Source: Chimonanthus salicifolius
Taxonomy: Eukaryota > Streptophyta > Magnoliopsida > Laurales > Calycanthaceae
DNA length: 64,000 nucleotides
NCBI GenBank assembly: GCA_013350335.1
Contig: CM023537.1
Span: forward strand, 11,650,438 to 11,714,437
Direction: 5' to 3'
Below, one piece after another: positions 13,301 to 28,300 of this stretch (position 1 is the first letter of the stretch; each line of letters opens with the position of its first letter). Below the pieces are notes generated by a model, which did no database searches, was not told the DNA's origin, and was given only the letters and a program-made list of their open reading frames with translations. The position numbers and the translations under genes are program-made.

Positions 13301-16300
13301 TATGATCTGATTGATCGATGTGATGGCTTCAGCCCCTTGTTTTGCAGGTCACTCATTGCCTGCATTTATCGCATATTGCGATCATTGTTTGCCGGACAAT
13401 TGTCTTACGGCCACTGCCATTGTCCGAGCCTCTTTCTCTATTTCAGGCCACCATTGGTGTTCATCGCCTGTCGTTTTGCAGCCAATCAATGCTGCCACTT
13501 CAACAAGTTTTGCAGCCAATCAGTGTGCTGCTTCATCAAATTCTGTGGCCAATCGGTGTGCCATTTTTACAGTTCACCTGCCGTTTCTTCACGTTCCAAG
13601 TTTCGCATTCATCCACGCTTCAGCTTGCGGGGGCGTGTTGGAATATATTTAGATTATCCTAATTATAATGTAATTAGGATTCTAGTTTGGGTTTATCTCT
13701 ATTAAGAGATCTATTTAGATTAGAAGTGTAGTAGCCCTAGGGTCGGCTAAGGTTATATATAGTTGTGTAATACTCTTTAATGATACAATTTTCTCTTTTC
13801 TAACACATTGTATTTTCTTTTTATCTATGCAGAAGGATCTTGTTATCTATGAAATGAATGTCCGTGCCTTCACTGCTGATGAATCAAGTAGACTGGATCC
13901 AAATATTCGTGGCAGCTATCTTGGTGTTATTGCAAAGGTAGATGAAATTTGCTAAAGTTAAATTGAGTGTCATTGAATACTGAAACCTGCTTATGTCTTT
14001 CTCTATGCTTGGGTAGGTGTTTATATTAACTGTATTTGTTGGTAAAGCTAATATGCCTACAAGTTTTAATTTGTTGAAACTAAATAGTGATACTTTCTAT
14101 TATTGTGTGACTTTTGATTTGTGACCAGTTGATTTAGTTTTATTTCTTGATTTGTTCATGTGAGATGACATAATTTACACCTATAAACTCATCAATCTAT
14201 TTATTTACTTTAACAAAAATATCAATATCAGGTTTGCCAATGTTAAATCCATTGAATGATGAACGATAGTTATGAATCCCTCCCCCCTCTCTCTCTCTCT
14301 CTCACACACACACACGCACTTTGTTTGTTGCTGCTTAAACATAGTTACTGTTGCTTAGATATTAGGAGGATGTTAACTACATTAATTTTTCTGAAGCAAT
14401 ATATCTGACCTTTTACTTTTCTCTAAGATCCCTCATCTGTTGGAGCTTGGAGTCAATGCTGTGGAGCTGTTGCCAGTCTTTGAGTTTGATGAGTTTGAAT
14501 TTCAGAGGCATCCGAACTCAAGAGATCACATGGTGAACTAATCTTCTTACTTCCCTACAAATTTTTTTGAGCGGTAACTAAAATTTCATAAAAAAGAAAA
14601 TATGTACACAGGAAAGAAGAAGGGTCCCTAGGTTCAAGAGTGATGAACCCAAGGAAACAAGATACATTACTTCCCTGCAATTTAAATAATTATTTTTCCA
14701 CGTTTCCCATTATAGGTTTATATTTCCACTTAATATTTTAACTTGCATTTGTACTCCTCCATATTGATTTGATAAATAACTTAGATGATGATGATTTGTG
14801 CTCTTACTGTACTTTCTGTTTTCCATAATTTTTTTTTTCTGGTTAATTTGTTGTCATGACATGGTAGAGTTTTACTTAGCTTGCTATGGTGATTTTCTAG
14901 TCTGTTCATTGCTCTTTCTATTACTGCCTAAAAAAAGGTATCAAAATTAATTATTACCTTAGTTTTACCAGTTCCTCTTTTGTTAAATTTTATTACATAC
15001 TTAAATTCAGATTTTGAGTGTTCTTTCTGATTATTTGCAACATTATGATCTCTAAGATCAACACATGGGGCTATTCCACAATAAACTTTTTTGCTCCCAT
15101 GAGTCGCTATGCCAGTGCTGGTCGTGGACCTGTTGCTGCTTCTCAAGAGTTCAAACAAATGGTGAAGGCCTTGCATAATGCTGGAATTGAGGTATGGCGG
15201 ATCTTTGTCTGATCAGAGTTTAAAAATTGGACTATTTACTCTTCTGGCTTGATTTAGCCCCTTTCCTCCATAGTTACAGTTCTCAAGCTTTTATGAGAAA
15301 TAAGTGAAAGTCTTTATTTATTACAGGTCATTTTGGATGTGGTCTACAACCATACTAATGAGGCAGATGATGTTCATCCTTATACTACGTCTTTCCGTGG
15401 CATTGACAATAAAGTGGGTACTACAAATGCCTGTAATTTTTAACCTTTGGAGAAACTATATTATGGATGATAACATACTGATATGAACTAAATCTATATA
15501 ATTTTGTACTGGATTAGGTTCCTTTATTCTTTCAATCTAAGTTGTTCGGTGTTAGTTTTGAAAAGATACACATGAATTTATTGCTAAACAGAGATCCCCT
15601 TCTTTCTAAATTTTTTACAGGTTTATTACATGCTGGATTGTAACAATGATGTTCAATATCTTAATTTCTCAGGCTGTGGTAATTTCTTAATTGAATACAT
15701 GGTTTTTTTTTTTAAAATTTAAATAAGCCATCTTATTATGCAAAGTTACATTTGTGAATTTGGCCTCATTCTTGCTACATCTTTTATGCACTCCTTTTAT
15801 GCACTCACACCTTTCATCTCAGAATATGCATGAACATTGAACACAATTTAACAGGGTTGTTACTTTTCTAGTGATCCACTATGGATACAAGGTGGAGCGT
15901 TTGTTAAAATTTATTATTAATTTCCTCAAGACTACAGCTAGAACTTAAAAATTATCTGACCAAGGAATTTTGGGATATACTACTTAAGATAGGGCTAGGA
16001 CTGTGTAATGGAAGACTGCCTAATGGCCAAGATGTCCTCATAATTGACACACTTGTGGGGAAAAGAGGTCATATTCGTGTTTAATGTTCACTTGTGTTGC
16101 AAGTGGTGTGCATGTGGGGAAGCTTCAACAAGCTTAGAAGAACTCCTAATTGGGTGACATTTTTAATGCTCATGTCAAAATCCTCAAATCAAATGGACAT
16201 TGTTGGGAATAGAAATGCACAAACAATAAATGAAAAAACAATCCACAGATCAAACACACACAACAACACAGAGATTGTACGTGATTCCCTTTCGGTACGT

Positions 16301-19300
16301 CCACGGGTTCAAACCAAATCCACTATGCTCAAAGTCAAGAAAAACGAAGAAGAGATAGTCGACCCTTGTTACAATTTTCGCTCTTCTACCCTCTCTCACG
16401 AAAAGAGACATATACTGCCCTGATTAGGGTTTACATGGGTGCAATGTAAAATTACATAATTGCCCTCCATAGATAGTGGAGTGACAGGCCACATGATTTT
16501 TGGTGGGGTAAAATGGAGAAGGTGAATAAAAAAACTGACCCTGGATAGATGGGATTAGGGCTTTGATGATGATGATGATCCTTTGAAGGTCCCAAATAAC
16601 TTCAGCTTCCCTTGTCTCATTATGATCTTCAACAATAACACCAGTAGCCTTCTAGTGAGCCTGAATTGTCACTTGGAAAGGAACATCCTAACGAGTATGA
16701 GAATCAACAAGTTCCTCACAACAGCTCCATAAATCTTCATTTTTTGGGTGGGTGGAGGTTGGGGTTGGATTTACATGTGTTGTTTTACCCTGCTGGCCCA
16801 TGGATGCATCACTCCTGAGCTTTGAGTCACTCCATTCCCAACTAACCTGCCCCAACCCACCCCACCCCTCCCCTACCCTTCAATCAAAAAAAGAAAAGGG
16901 GAAAAAAAACCTTAAATCAGACAAAAATATGCCTTTTTATTCACTTGTAAGGCCCTGATAATTGCATTCCTTTGAACCTTAGCAACCACACTCTCAACCG
17001 AATTAATAATCATGATGCTTTAATGTTTGAAGGGGCCTAAAAAATCTTAATGAATGCTAAGATTCTTTTATGTGTGTGTAATTTCTTTGTTTATTATTCC
17101 TTTATTTACTTACATTTGGCATCTAGGAAACACATTAAACTGCAACCATCCCGTGGTCATGGAACTTATACTTGATAGTTTGAGGCACTGGTATGGGCTT
17201 TTCCCTCTCACTTGGTGAATATGATAATTACTATGCTATATGTGGCACCTTCCATTCATTAAATTCAGTGAATATGCCAGCACTTGTGAATGTATCATCT
17301 ATTTGCATCTAGTTGGGTTGTCATTTTGGAGCCATTTTGTATTTCACTCAAGTGAAAAGGAGAAAAGTAACTTTGCTTATAGTGATGTGACTAGAGTACA
17401 TAGGCACTTATGGTCCAAGATTATGTAATACCTCCACCCCTTGTGAGGGGGCTGAGTATGAGGGGCGGCATGGGAGGGAAAAGGTCCCATACCGCCCAAA
17501 GACTTGGAGGGGTTGAGGCTTAAAAGAGGGAGCACCCCTCCCATCTAACACAAGGCCTTTTGGGCCCAAGGGTGAGACTTGGGCCCAATGCAAAGGTGTG
17601 CAGGTTTTCGAGCCCAAAGTGGACAATATTGTGCTAGTTGGATGAGTCTTTACAAATGGTATCAGAGCACGGTTCAACCCTCTGCATGTGTGCTTGCCGG
17701 TGTGTTTGTGTGTTGTGACAAAGCCAGGGACGACTCTGGTTTTAAGGGGGTGGATTATAATATCCCCGCTCCTTGTGAGGGGGCTGAGTATGAAGGGTGG
17801 CATGGGAGGAAAAAAGATCCCATTACTGCCCAGAGACTTGGAAGGGTTGAGGCCATCTAGCACAAGGCCTTTTTGGCCCAAGGGAGACTTGGGCTCAATG
17901 CAAAGTCGTGCAGGTTTTCGAGCCCAAAGCGGACAATATTGTGCTAGTGGGACGGGTCGTTACAAATTATGCTGGTTAGACAATTGATAATTGCTAGATC
18001 TGATGATGTTAAAAATGTTAAGCAACTGCACATGTTCATTACCCAAATAAATTGCATAGGATTTTCCAAATGACCTAATTCTGGGCTATATCACTTGTAT
18101 CATTAGATGTCATCCTACTTGCACCTGTGCATATTTGTTGCTAGTAAGGTTTTGTGACTAAATTTTCCATGTACGAGATTGGCAATGTCATTTTTCCTTG
18201 TCTATGAAAAGGGTGACGGAGTATCATGTAGATGGGTTACGCTTTGACCTTGCAAGTGTTCTTTGTCGAGGAACAGATGGCTCTCCACTTAATGCACCTC
18301 CACTTGTTAAGGTGATTTGGTTTTAGTTTCAGTTATTCTGAAATACTCTGTTACGTAGTTGAAATAGCTGAATGTAGATGACCTCCCACAACCCCCAACT
18401 CAAATAATATATATTTTTATTGATGGGATTTTGTGCATATTTATCTTCCATTTGCCAAGGATCAATGTATTCTCCAAACTATTTATTGAACTCGTCTGTT
18501 TTTATCATAGTTTTAGCTAGGTATTACATGCAACCAATCAGGAAAAATAGTGTATTTTTATTAAATGCACTGCATCCGGTAGAAGGGTGGCAACAAAATA
18601 TGATCTCTGGAAATTACTAGACTTAATTTTTATCTGTATATGGAATATCATTTGGTTCATAACGAGACTACTGAAAGATCTTGGCATGATACAGAATATC
18701 GCAGTGGAAATAATGAAACAAGAAAAATAAAAAAGTGAAAAAAATGGCCAACCTCTGTATTTATTTAAACTTTAGGATTTCCTTTTTCGTTGTTTAAACC
18801 TTCAGGATACATCAATATTCATATGGTATTAGAAACTTTTTTTTGTTTTTTTTGAAAATGGTAAATTTATTACAAAATATAAATGCATAAATCGGAGGTG
18901 TTAGGAACTTGCTTTGCACACTAAGTGACCACAAATTCTAAATGTAACCATTTTGAATAAATTGTGTATGTTTTGGATGGAGCTAAACACTTCTATGTAT
19001 GTGTTTATGTCATTCTTAATTTCTTATTTTCTTTGCTGAGGATAATCAGTCAAATTTATTGTTCTGTCAGTTTGCTTTTAGATATATGAAAAACTGATGG
19101 GATTGCTGTCTACATGAAACTTTTATCTTTAATTTGCATACATTTTTATATGCAGCCTGTCCTATGAGGCCCTGTCCATGCATCCAAACCATTTCTTTTT
19201 CCCCCTCTCTTCTTCTCACATTCTTATTGACCAATTTGCATCTCACCCAACCCCCTCATACACACATTGTATATGTCCCATTTTGATCGTTGTTGAGGCC

Positions 19301-22300
19301 TTAAAATCAATGTCTATATTCATCTAATCAAGATGATTCTTGTGGCACAGTTAATCTATGCATTGTCCTCTCTGTCTACTTGTTCCCTTTGCTTGCGATG
19401 ATCTGTAGTGGGCCCCTTATGGCAGCTCACATATAATTCTATATGCAAACTGTCAGCAGGAGAAATCTTTCTATAATAAATTCGTAATCTGTGGAAACTT
19501 AACAACATTGACATCCCAGTGGAAACATACTCAGCCTACCTTAACATTCATTTTCTTATGATATGATGAACCAGGCCATTGCCAAGGATGCTGTTTTATC
19601 AAGATGCAAAATCATTGCAGAACCATGGGACTGTGGAGGACTTTATTTAGCGGGAAGATTTCCTAATTGGGATAGGTGAAATTGACTTTCAACGTTGAAC
19701 TACATTGAATATGATGCAAAAATCTCATTTGTGCAAATCCCCAAGTATTTTTGGTCTCTAGTATATAGTCTGAATTAGACTTCTAGATGATTATTTAGAA
19801 CTAGAGATATATGCATTCTTATACTTTTTTCAAAAAATTAAAATTATGTGTTTAATTGATGTCTTATGATGATTGAACCCATGCAAACCCCTGTTTTTTG
19901 TATTCTGTGTCCTGCAGGTGGGCTGAATGGAATGGACAGTATCGTGATGATGTTAGAAGATTCATAAAGGTAATGCATGACCCAGGGAAACTGTGTCATT
20001 CATGATCATTCAATCACATGGGTTTCTTATTCATTTCCACTAGGAGCAACCTTGGTTATGTCCATTTGATCAATGATTATTGCTCAACTGATGCAACTTG
20101 AGTTACATGGAGTTCCATCCAATAGAATGTCTCTTGAGAAAAATGGCAATCCTGATCAACCAGCCAATTTGGCTCTAATACTTGATTTATCTTAAAGGTC
20201 TCCTAGTTCCAGTTTAAATTACAAATAATATGCTGTACTCGGATACTAGAATTGTTTGAGGATCCTTTTCAAGGATGCAGCTTGGTTACTACATTTCTCA
20301 TTTATCGAGAGTCAAAATAAAATTGTTATATGTCTCTTATGGATATCCCTTTGTGAGCCAGTTATCTGTTGATCAATGTTAACAAAGTGAGCAGTAATAT
20401 TAGGTGAATTAATTCCTCTGAAACCCAGACCATTGTTGATCTCTGATTTTATTGTTTGAATAATGCTCCATTCTACAAAATGTATTTCCTAAAAAAAAGT
20501 CTGAATGCATCATAGGTTTCTCTAGATGTTAATGTATTATCTTATTATGCTCATCCCATGTATATATGTGTATATATTTTAATGTAATGCTCCATGTGAT
20601 TTATCCCCTTCTAATCTTAGAAAAATCATAGTTGGTCACTTGATGAGAAAATGGTTCATGATGACAATATAGTTGTTTTAAGACAGTTTTGAATATCATA
20701 TATCACTTTTGGAAAGCTAATGCTAATACTAAAGTTGGCCCACTTATCAGAGCCCAAGAAACACTTAAAATTTGATAATATTTAGGGTTTTCCAAATATT
20801 CCAATTTTTTTCCTACTTCAATCTTTTTCATTCAATACTGATTGACCAATTCACCAACATGCATCAGCATTTCATTCCTTTAAGAAATCAATAGGGTATC
20901 GATGCTTACATTTAAGCATGGTCCAAGATAATGGGCTTATTTCAAGAGACTATGATTCGCTTGATGATTATGACTTCTTTGTGATAATCTCTAATTGTAT
21001 TCATGTCATTAAAAAAAAAACCCAAACAGTGCAAAATTTCTGATGTCATTTTACTGTGACTAACCTGAGCGCAAATAGATCAGGCAAGGCTCTGATCATG
21101 ATGATTTTCTTTGGTCTGACTACTTTAAGTGCTATAGTAGTATGGAAGTTCTGAAAAATTCATCTTTGTTTTTTTTCAAAAAGGAAAGAAAGAAAGAAAG
21201 AAGTCGTCCTTGCTTTTGACATGCAGTTGTTGACAGGTTATGATATATTAACAGATTTACATTTAGAAACTTGAAACTTATTATGACGAGCCAATTGCAA
21301 GTTGGTGCACTATCAAAACCTTGGAGTTCCAGGTTTTGAGTCACATTATCATTTCAGAAAGGGAAAAAGGAACTTGCTTTCTTTAAATTTCACAGGAAGT
21401 CTCTCTGGAATTTAGACTTTTTTTTTCTTGAATTCGTCAATGTGTGGGGATTTTCTATTATGTTTTGTTAGAGATGTCAAAGTTTCTGTTCAATTAATTC
21501 CTTTGAGAAAGCATATTCATATTCGCAGGGTGACTTAAGCATGAAAGGGAATTTTGCAACTCGTGTGGCTGGATCATCAGATCTATTTCGGGTAAGAGTA
21601 TCAGTAATATGATTTTCTCTCTTTTTTTTTTTTTTGTTTCTAAAACATCCATGAATTATTTATGAATTTTTAAGTTGAAATACCACCTTAATTATTTTAT
21701 GATTTTATAAGAAGTAACCTGAAATAGGTTGATCAACTATTCACCTGTGCTTGCTACATTCTTGTGTTATTTAAAACCTAAAAATGGTTGTGGCGTCTTC
21801 TGTAAATTGTTTGGCTTGTTCAATTATTTGGTACTAGAAATTAAAATTTTCATGCATCATTCATTCTTTTTAGTAACTAAACTGCCAGACTTTCATTACT
21901 CACACTTCATTGCTGGTTCCAAAAGTGATTTTGAGTGTGAAATTTGCGGTGTGTTTAAGCTGTGAGAAAAATTTTACTCTGTAATTTTCTATATATTCAT
22001 ATTTATCATATTGCTATCGTGTTTAAGCATCTTAATAATGACCTTGGTTTTTAAGGTCTATGGTAGCTGATATGAGAACATGTCTGATAGGTGAACAAGC
22101 GGAGGCCATACCACAGTATTAATTTTGTCATTGCACATGATGGGTTTACATTGTATGACCTTGTTTCCTACAATTTTAAGGTATTCTAACGATGATTTCT
22201 TTTTCATACATGGTGAATGTATTTATGAGATTCTGAATATTCTTTTGCCTCAACTGTTGGTTATGTAGCACAATGATGCTAATGGAGAAGGTGGCAGAGA

Positions 22301-25300
22301 TGGAAGCAATGATAATTTTAGTTGGAATTGTGGTTATGAAGGTGGTTTCTATACTCTCTCTCTCTCTCTCTCTCTCGCTCGCTCATATGCTTTCTTTACT
22401 ACAGAGATTATGAAGGATTGGATTGGCTTCTTATTTCGTCAATCCTTAAATAAATGACTTTTTTTCTTGAAATGGTAACAGAAATTTTATTGCTCAAAAA
22501 ACAAAAAGGGTTGCAAAGCATACAACACATTATAAGAGAGCTATACTACATCAGCTAAATATAACTGCATTACACAGATAATAAAAATTTGAATCTCTCC
22601 AGCCTTGTTTAGCCAAAAAATCAGCCACCCAATTATAGTAATGCCTGGCATGTCTGAAACAGTCTCACTCTTCCCGTTGAACTTCTAATGTCTATAATGT
22701 TTGGAATTAACTTCCAGGGAGGGCTTTTGCCACTAACCCTCTATGTCATTCGTTGAACCGCCTTTCACTACTAATATCCCTTACATCCTTCATATCTGTA
22801 GTGTCTCCTAATAGCTAAGTGTGTGTTTGGGAACACCTAATCTCCAGAGATTAAAAGTTCTAATCTACTGTTAAAAAGAGAAAAATATTTTCGTTGGGAA
22901 GGGAGAAATTAAATCCTAATCTCTCAAAAAATGAGAGATTTCCCTCTTCAGAGAGGGGACCCATAGGAGGAGATCTACGCTCAAATGGGAGAGCGAAATC
23001 TACGCTTTTCTGTCATTCTGAGTCGCAACAACAAACACTTTTTCCTCCCAAAAATGACTCTCCTTACAAATCTCCTTGTATGAAGGTTTTCATCTGTTAC
23101 GCAGATCTTGCGTCTTCTTTTTCTTCTTCCTCTCTCTCTCTCTCTCTCTCATCAGAAACTAGAAACTAGTTTCTTTCTTTCTTCCTTTCCTTTTATACTG
23201 ATCTTTCCCTCTACCATCAGAAACTAGAAACTAGTTTATTTCTCTCTTCTGCAGATCTCCCTTTCTTTTTATACTTTCATTCTTTCTATTTTTCCTCTTT
23301 CTTTATCTTTTTTCTCCTCTCCCCCATTACAAACTAGAAACCAGCTGTGACTTATCTCCTCTTCTTTTCTTTCTTCTTCCTCCCTTTGTCTTCTTTATTG
23401 TTTCCCTGTCTAATCTGCAGTGGACACCAAACTCATCTTCTTTTTTCTTCATCCTCTCTCTCTCTTCTTTCTTTTCCCGGGGAAATCTACCACAAAAGCC
23501 TCCTCTGTTCTACTTCATTATATTTTTCTTCTTCCTCTATTTCTTTTCTTTCTTTTTCCCTCGAGAATTTGCTAGACGCCTCCTTTATTCTTTTCTCACT
23601 TTTTCCTTATTTCGATCAAATTGTAATATGTACTATGTGATTTGATTGAAGTCTGAAATTTTCATCGAACATTTTCAATCTATACCGGCGAAAAATATTT
23701 TTTGAAAGATTAATTGATAAATAACTGAAATTTCCAAATATTGGCTGAAATGTATCGAAACTTGTAGGGACTGAAAGATCTCTAGATGACGAAATTTTAG
23801 GTATCATTCATTTGTATATCATAATCTTCAAATGTATACCATAATATTTCAGTACTTAAAAAATATATTTTCAATCTAAACTAGTGTTCAAAAACTCAAA
23901 ACTCAATCTTGGCTCAAAATCCAAGTTGAGAAACTTGGTTGAGTTTTTGAAAAAAAAAAAGTAAAAAAAACTCATCAACTTGCTTAACTCGAAATCCTGT
24001 TGAGTCTAGTCAATTCGGACTGACTTGATTGAGTTTTTTCAAGTTCTTAAAATGGGGTTTAATTGGATCATAGTTATGGTTCCATTGAAAAAGTCTTTCT
24101 TTGAGTATGATGCCCACCAAAAATTACCTTGATTGAAACAATCAAGCTATGTTTCTTTGGGCTACAAGGTTTTAAGTTTAAGAAATAATTAAACTAGTCA
24201 AATTTTGGAAAGCTTGAAAAACATGACTTCATTGATTCAATTGAAGTGGTTCTTGGTGGACCACATATTAACATGGTTCATGGTTCATCGCCTCCTTTGT
24301 TCGGCTTCTTCAAGGCACTCTGAGCTGGCTGATGCCTCTGATCTCAACTTTGCAGAAATAAAGGAGTTGTCAAAAAAAGGGAAATTTAGACTCAAAGAAG
24401 CAAATTGGGATATGGAAAAACTGAAAAATAAAGGTTATTCAGAAAAGGATGGTAGAGATATCCTGCATGTTGGGAGGCAACTGGGTATTCAGTTCAACAA
24501 TGAGACTAAATCTCTAGATAGATTGGCTCAGTTAGAGGCAGAGGATCGCGCCTCTTCTAATTCATCTAGAAGCTCTAAAAGGAAACAGACTGTTTCTTAC
24601 AGGGGTTGTCATCATCTGTTCAAGGTTTACAGAAGAAGAAGTATTCAGATGCCAAGAAGGTTGGTTAGGAGTGCCCAGGTTTCCCAATGAAGCTTATGAC
24701 CTGGAATATCAGAGGTCTAGGACTTAAGGAGAAGAGGGGAGCGATTAGGAGATTTATTCAAAAAAATAAGGTAGATATTCGTCTCCTTCAGGAAACAAAA
24801 AGAGAAGAAATCTCAAAACAAATGATTAAAGAATTATGGGGAGTTAGAGATTGTGATAGCTTCTACAAACCAGCGGTGGGGAGATCGGGAGGACTGCTTA
24901 CTATGTGAAATCCGTCTATCATCAAAGTTGTGGTTAGAAGAATGGATTCTAGATCGATTTTAGTAAAAGGAGAGCTTCTGGCAGAGGGGGTAGAAATCAG
25001 CATTACCAATGTTTATGGGCCAACTGTTGATGGGAAAAGGGAGAATTTCTAGTCCGAATTAGAAGACGTCAAGGTTTGGGCTTCTTCTAGGTGGTGTGTG
25101 TGGGGTGATTTTAATGTTGTGCTGTACCCAACCGAGAAGAAAGGGGGCAGGGACTTCACAAGATCAATGGTAGCCTTCTAAGATTTTATAGAAAAAGGAG
25201 AGCTGATCGATCTTCCTCTCATTGGGGGGCGTTACACTTGGTCCAATGGTCAGCATAGAGGAGCATCTAGCAGACTTGATAGATTCCTTGTTACAGCAGA

Positions 25301-28300
25301 TTGGGAAGCCCTTTTCTCTGGTGCTAGTCAGGTGAAACTGTTTCTTCCTATTCCGGACCACTGCCCGATAATCCTAGACTCAGAAGAGATTGATTGGGGA
25401 CCGAAGCCTTTTCGGTTTAACAATGCTTGGTTGCTAAATCCGAAATTCGTGGAGCTAGTGAAGGCTTGGTGGGGCAGTTTCGACATGTATGGTTGGGCGG
25501 GTTTTGTTCTTTTCAAAAAACTCAACATGCTCAAGTGGAAATTAAAAGAATGGGCTGTCTCTAATGGAGGCAGTATATTGGAAATGAAGGAAATAGCTAT
25601 TCGGGACCTTGAGCTTTGGTCTAAGATTGAGGAAGAGCGGGACCTGGAAGAGGAGGGGGAATTTGCAGCCAAGGAGGAGTCCAAATCTATCCTTTGGGAC
25701 TGCTTGAGGTTAGAGGAAGTAGAGTGGAGACAGAAATCGAGGGCCTTGTCATTGAAAGAAGGTGACAAGAACTCAAAGTTTTTCCATTTGTGTGCTTCTA
25801 ATAGGAGGGCAGTTAACTGTATTAGATCGGTGGTGGTGGATGGTAGAAGGATTACGGATAAGGATAGCATTCGGGAGGCAGTGACGAGGTTCTTCTCTGC
25901 TATTTTTCAGCCGGTTTCTGCTCCTTTGCCTCCCTCCTCTCTTTTGCTGGATCGACCTTCGTCGCCCCCCACCTCCTGCTCTCTGCCGCTTCCTGTGGAC
26001 ACGGGTACTTCCTTTCCTTTTCTCTGTTCTCACTTTTGTGCTGGCTGGTTTGCAAAACCTCGTGCCTTGTTTGCCTCCTCCCTGTCTCAGGCGGTATCCA
26101 ATTCGAGTGGTGGCTGGCTTTCCTCATTGTCCCTTTTGGTTTCACGTTCCTGGGTCAGTTTGGAGCTTCCTCTATTCTAGAGATGCTGATCAGGACGTGG
26201 TGGCGTTCCCTTCGGTGTGCTGTGCTGGTGCGTCTCCATTCCCTCTTCAAGCTTCGGAGAGGGTTTCCTTGCTCTTTGACGTTAGCTCCCAGCGGCGGTC
26301 TGCAGTTTCTTCTCGGCTCTTGGTTGCTGATTGCTGGCATACTCTTCAGTTGGCCCGTTCTCCTGTAGCATCTTTCGTGGCTGCGCAGTTTTTCCCCTCC
26401 GAGGCCCGGGTATTGTACTTTCCCTTATCTCTTTTCCTCTTTCAGTTTTGTGTTCTCCTCTGGGGTTTGTCCCTCTATCCCTAGGTTATTAGGTTGGTGT
26501 TTTGTCTTCCCGTTCTCTAATTTTTCATCCCCCCACCCCCTCTAGGAGGCCTGGCTCTCCTTTCTTCATCATTAGTTCCGCCTCTATGTTGGATCCGCGA
26601 TTCAGTCGACCGACGTTGAATGGGTTAGAATTCTCAAAAATCAGTGGGAGCATAGTGGCTTGGCTTGAAAAGGAATTTTCCTTGGAAGAGATTTTAGGGG
26701 CCTTAGAGGGTCTGGATGGTGATAAAGCGCATGGCCCCGACGGTTTCAATTTTGCATTCTTTAAGGCCTGTTGGGAGGTAGTAGGGCAGGATATCTTGAG
26801 GTTCTTTAGGGAGTTTCATAATGATAGTATCATCAATAAAGGACTCAAAAACTCCTTTATTACCTTAATTCCGAAAAAAGAAGGTCCCTCTGAGTTGTCG
26901 CATTTTCGCCCTATCAGCCTAGTGGGTAGTATCTATAAGCTGTTAGCCAAAGTTCTAGCTGAAAGATTAAAGAAAGTTTTACCTGAGATTATTGGGGAAT
27001 CAGAAGGAGCTTTCATTGAGAACATGCAAATCTTGGATGGGGTTTTGATTGCTAATGAATTGGTTCATATGAGGAAGAAGGATGGTAAGCCAGGTTTGTT
27101 ATTTAAGATTGACATGGAAAAAGCATATGATTGCGTGAATTGGTCCTTTGTGGGTTACTTGTTTAACAGGATGGGCTTTCGCAGCAGATGGCGGAGGTGG
27201 GTGAAGGCATGCGTTGAAAATACAAAATACTCAGTCTTCGTGAATGGTTCACCAACTGATCCAATAGCCACGAATAGGGGTCTGAGGCAGGGAGATCCCC
27301 TCCATTTATTTTTACAATGGTGGGAGAAAGTTTGAACAAGTTAGTGTTGAAGGCAAAAGAGTTGGGTATTGTGAGGGGTTTTGAAGTGTGCCATGGGGTT
27401 CCTGTGATTACCCATCCTTCAATTTGCAGATGACACCTTACTCTTCTGTAATAACAACAACTCGGAGGTTCTTGATTTTCAGGGCTGTCCTTTGCTTTGA
27501 GTTGGTTTCTGGACTAAGGATAAACTTGAGCAAAAGTACCCTAATTGGGGTGGGTTTGGACACTTCGGTAGTAAAAGAGTGGGCAGACAAAGTGGGTTGT
27601 GGTGTCAAAAAACTACCCTTCTCATACTTAGGCCTCCCAGTTGGTGGGAATTAAAAAGTTTTGGTCCCCGGTCGTGGAGAAGATTGAAAGAAGGTTGGCC
27701 AGATGGGGTAAAAAATATCTTTCCTTGGGTGGCAGGGTTACTCTTTTGAAGTCAGTATTGATCAACCTCCCCACGTATTTCCTTTCTATTTTTGAAGTTC
27801 CCAAAGGAGTAGCCAACACAATGGAGAAGTTGTTTAGGAGGTTTCTTTGGGGTGATCAGGAGGCAAAGAGAAAAGTTCATCTTGTGGCTTAGGAAGATGT
27901 TACTAAAGCTAAGAATAAAGGTGGTTTGGGTTTGGTTCCCATCCGCTTGAGAAATGAAGCTTTATTATGCAAGTGGGGTTGGAGGTTTGGTAGGGAATCT
28001 AATGCCCTTTGGGTTTGCATTCTTTCAGCTAAATATGGAGTCTCGAACGATAATAGATGGAATTTGGGTGAGGAAGTGGATAGATTGGGGTCTAGGATTC
28101 TTAAAGATTGGTGGAGGATTTGTCAAGGTCGTTCGGAGGTTGGTTACTTGTTCAAAAGGAATCTTTGTCTATTAGTCGATAAGGGTAACATGACCTACTT
28201 ATGGAAAAAACCTTATGGCTACGAGATAGGCCATTGAGAGAGAGCTTCCTTAGGCTTTTTAGGGTTGTTAGAAACCAAGATACATTGATTCAAGATTTGT

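Larger units (their letters stand above)
10686..13805 (+). mobile_element. Non-autonomous LTR retrotransposon (Copia-like) in ISA3 intron 6
   Basis: Two nearly identical LTRs at 10686-10856 (171 bp) and 13636-13805 (170 bp) start TGTTGGAATATATTT and end TAACA. They are flanked by the target duplication CATTG at 10681-10685 and 13806-13810. TGGTATCAGAGC, complementary to the initiator-Met tRNA 3' end, follows the left LTR at 10857. A purine tract (GCGGGGGCG) precedes the right LTR. The 2.8-kb interior shows no gag or pol similarity, so it must move in trans. It lies in the same orientation as ISA3. The few LTR differences suggest a fairly recent insertion. Confidence 0.93.

Noticed and set aside
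13043..13705. 220-codon open frame and its overlapping frames
   Set aside because: It is the 29-bp minisatellite read through in several frames, inside an LTR element with no gag or pol similarity.
14558..14670. Possible antisense LINE tail in ISA3 intron 8
   Set aside because: Only an A/T-rich end and no protein motif could be read, so too weak to annotate.
16200..16470. Possible LTR fragment in ISA3 intron 11
   Set aside because: Base composition differs from the intron around it, but no second LTR, primer site or target duplication was found.
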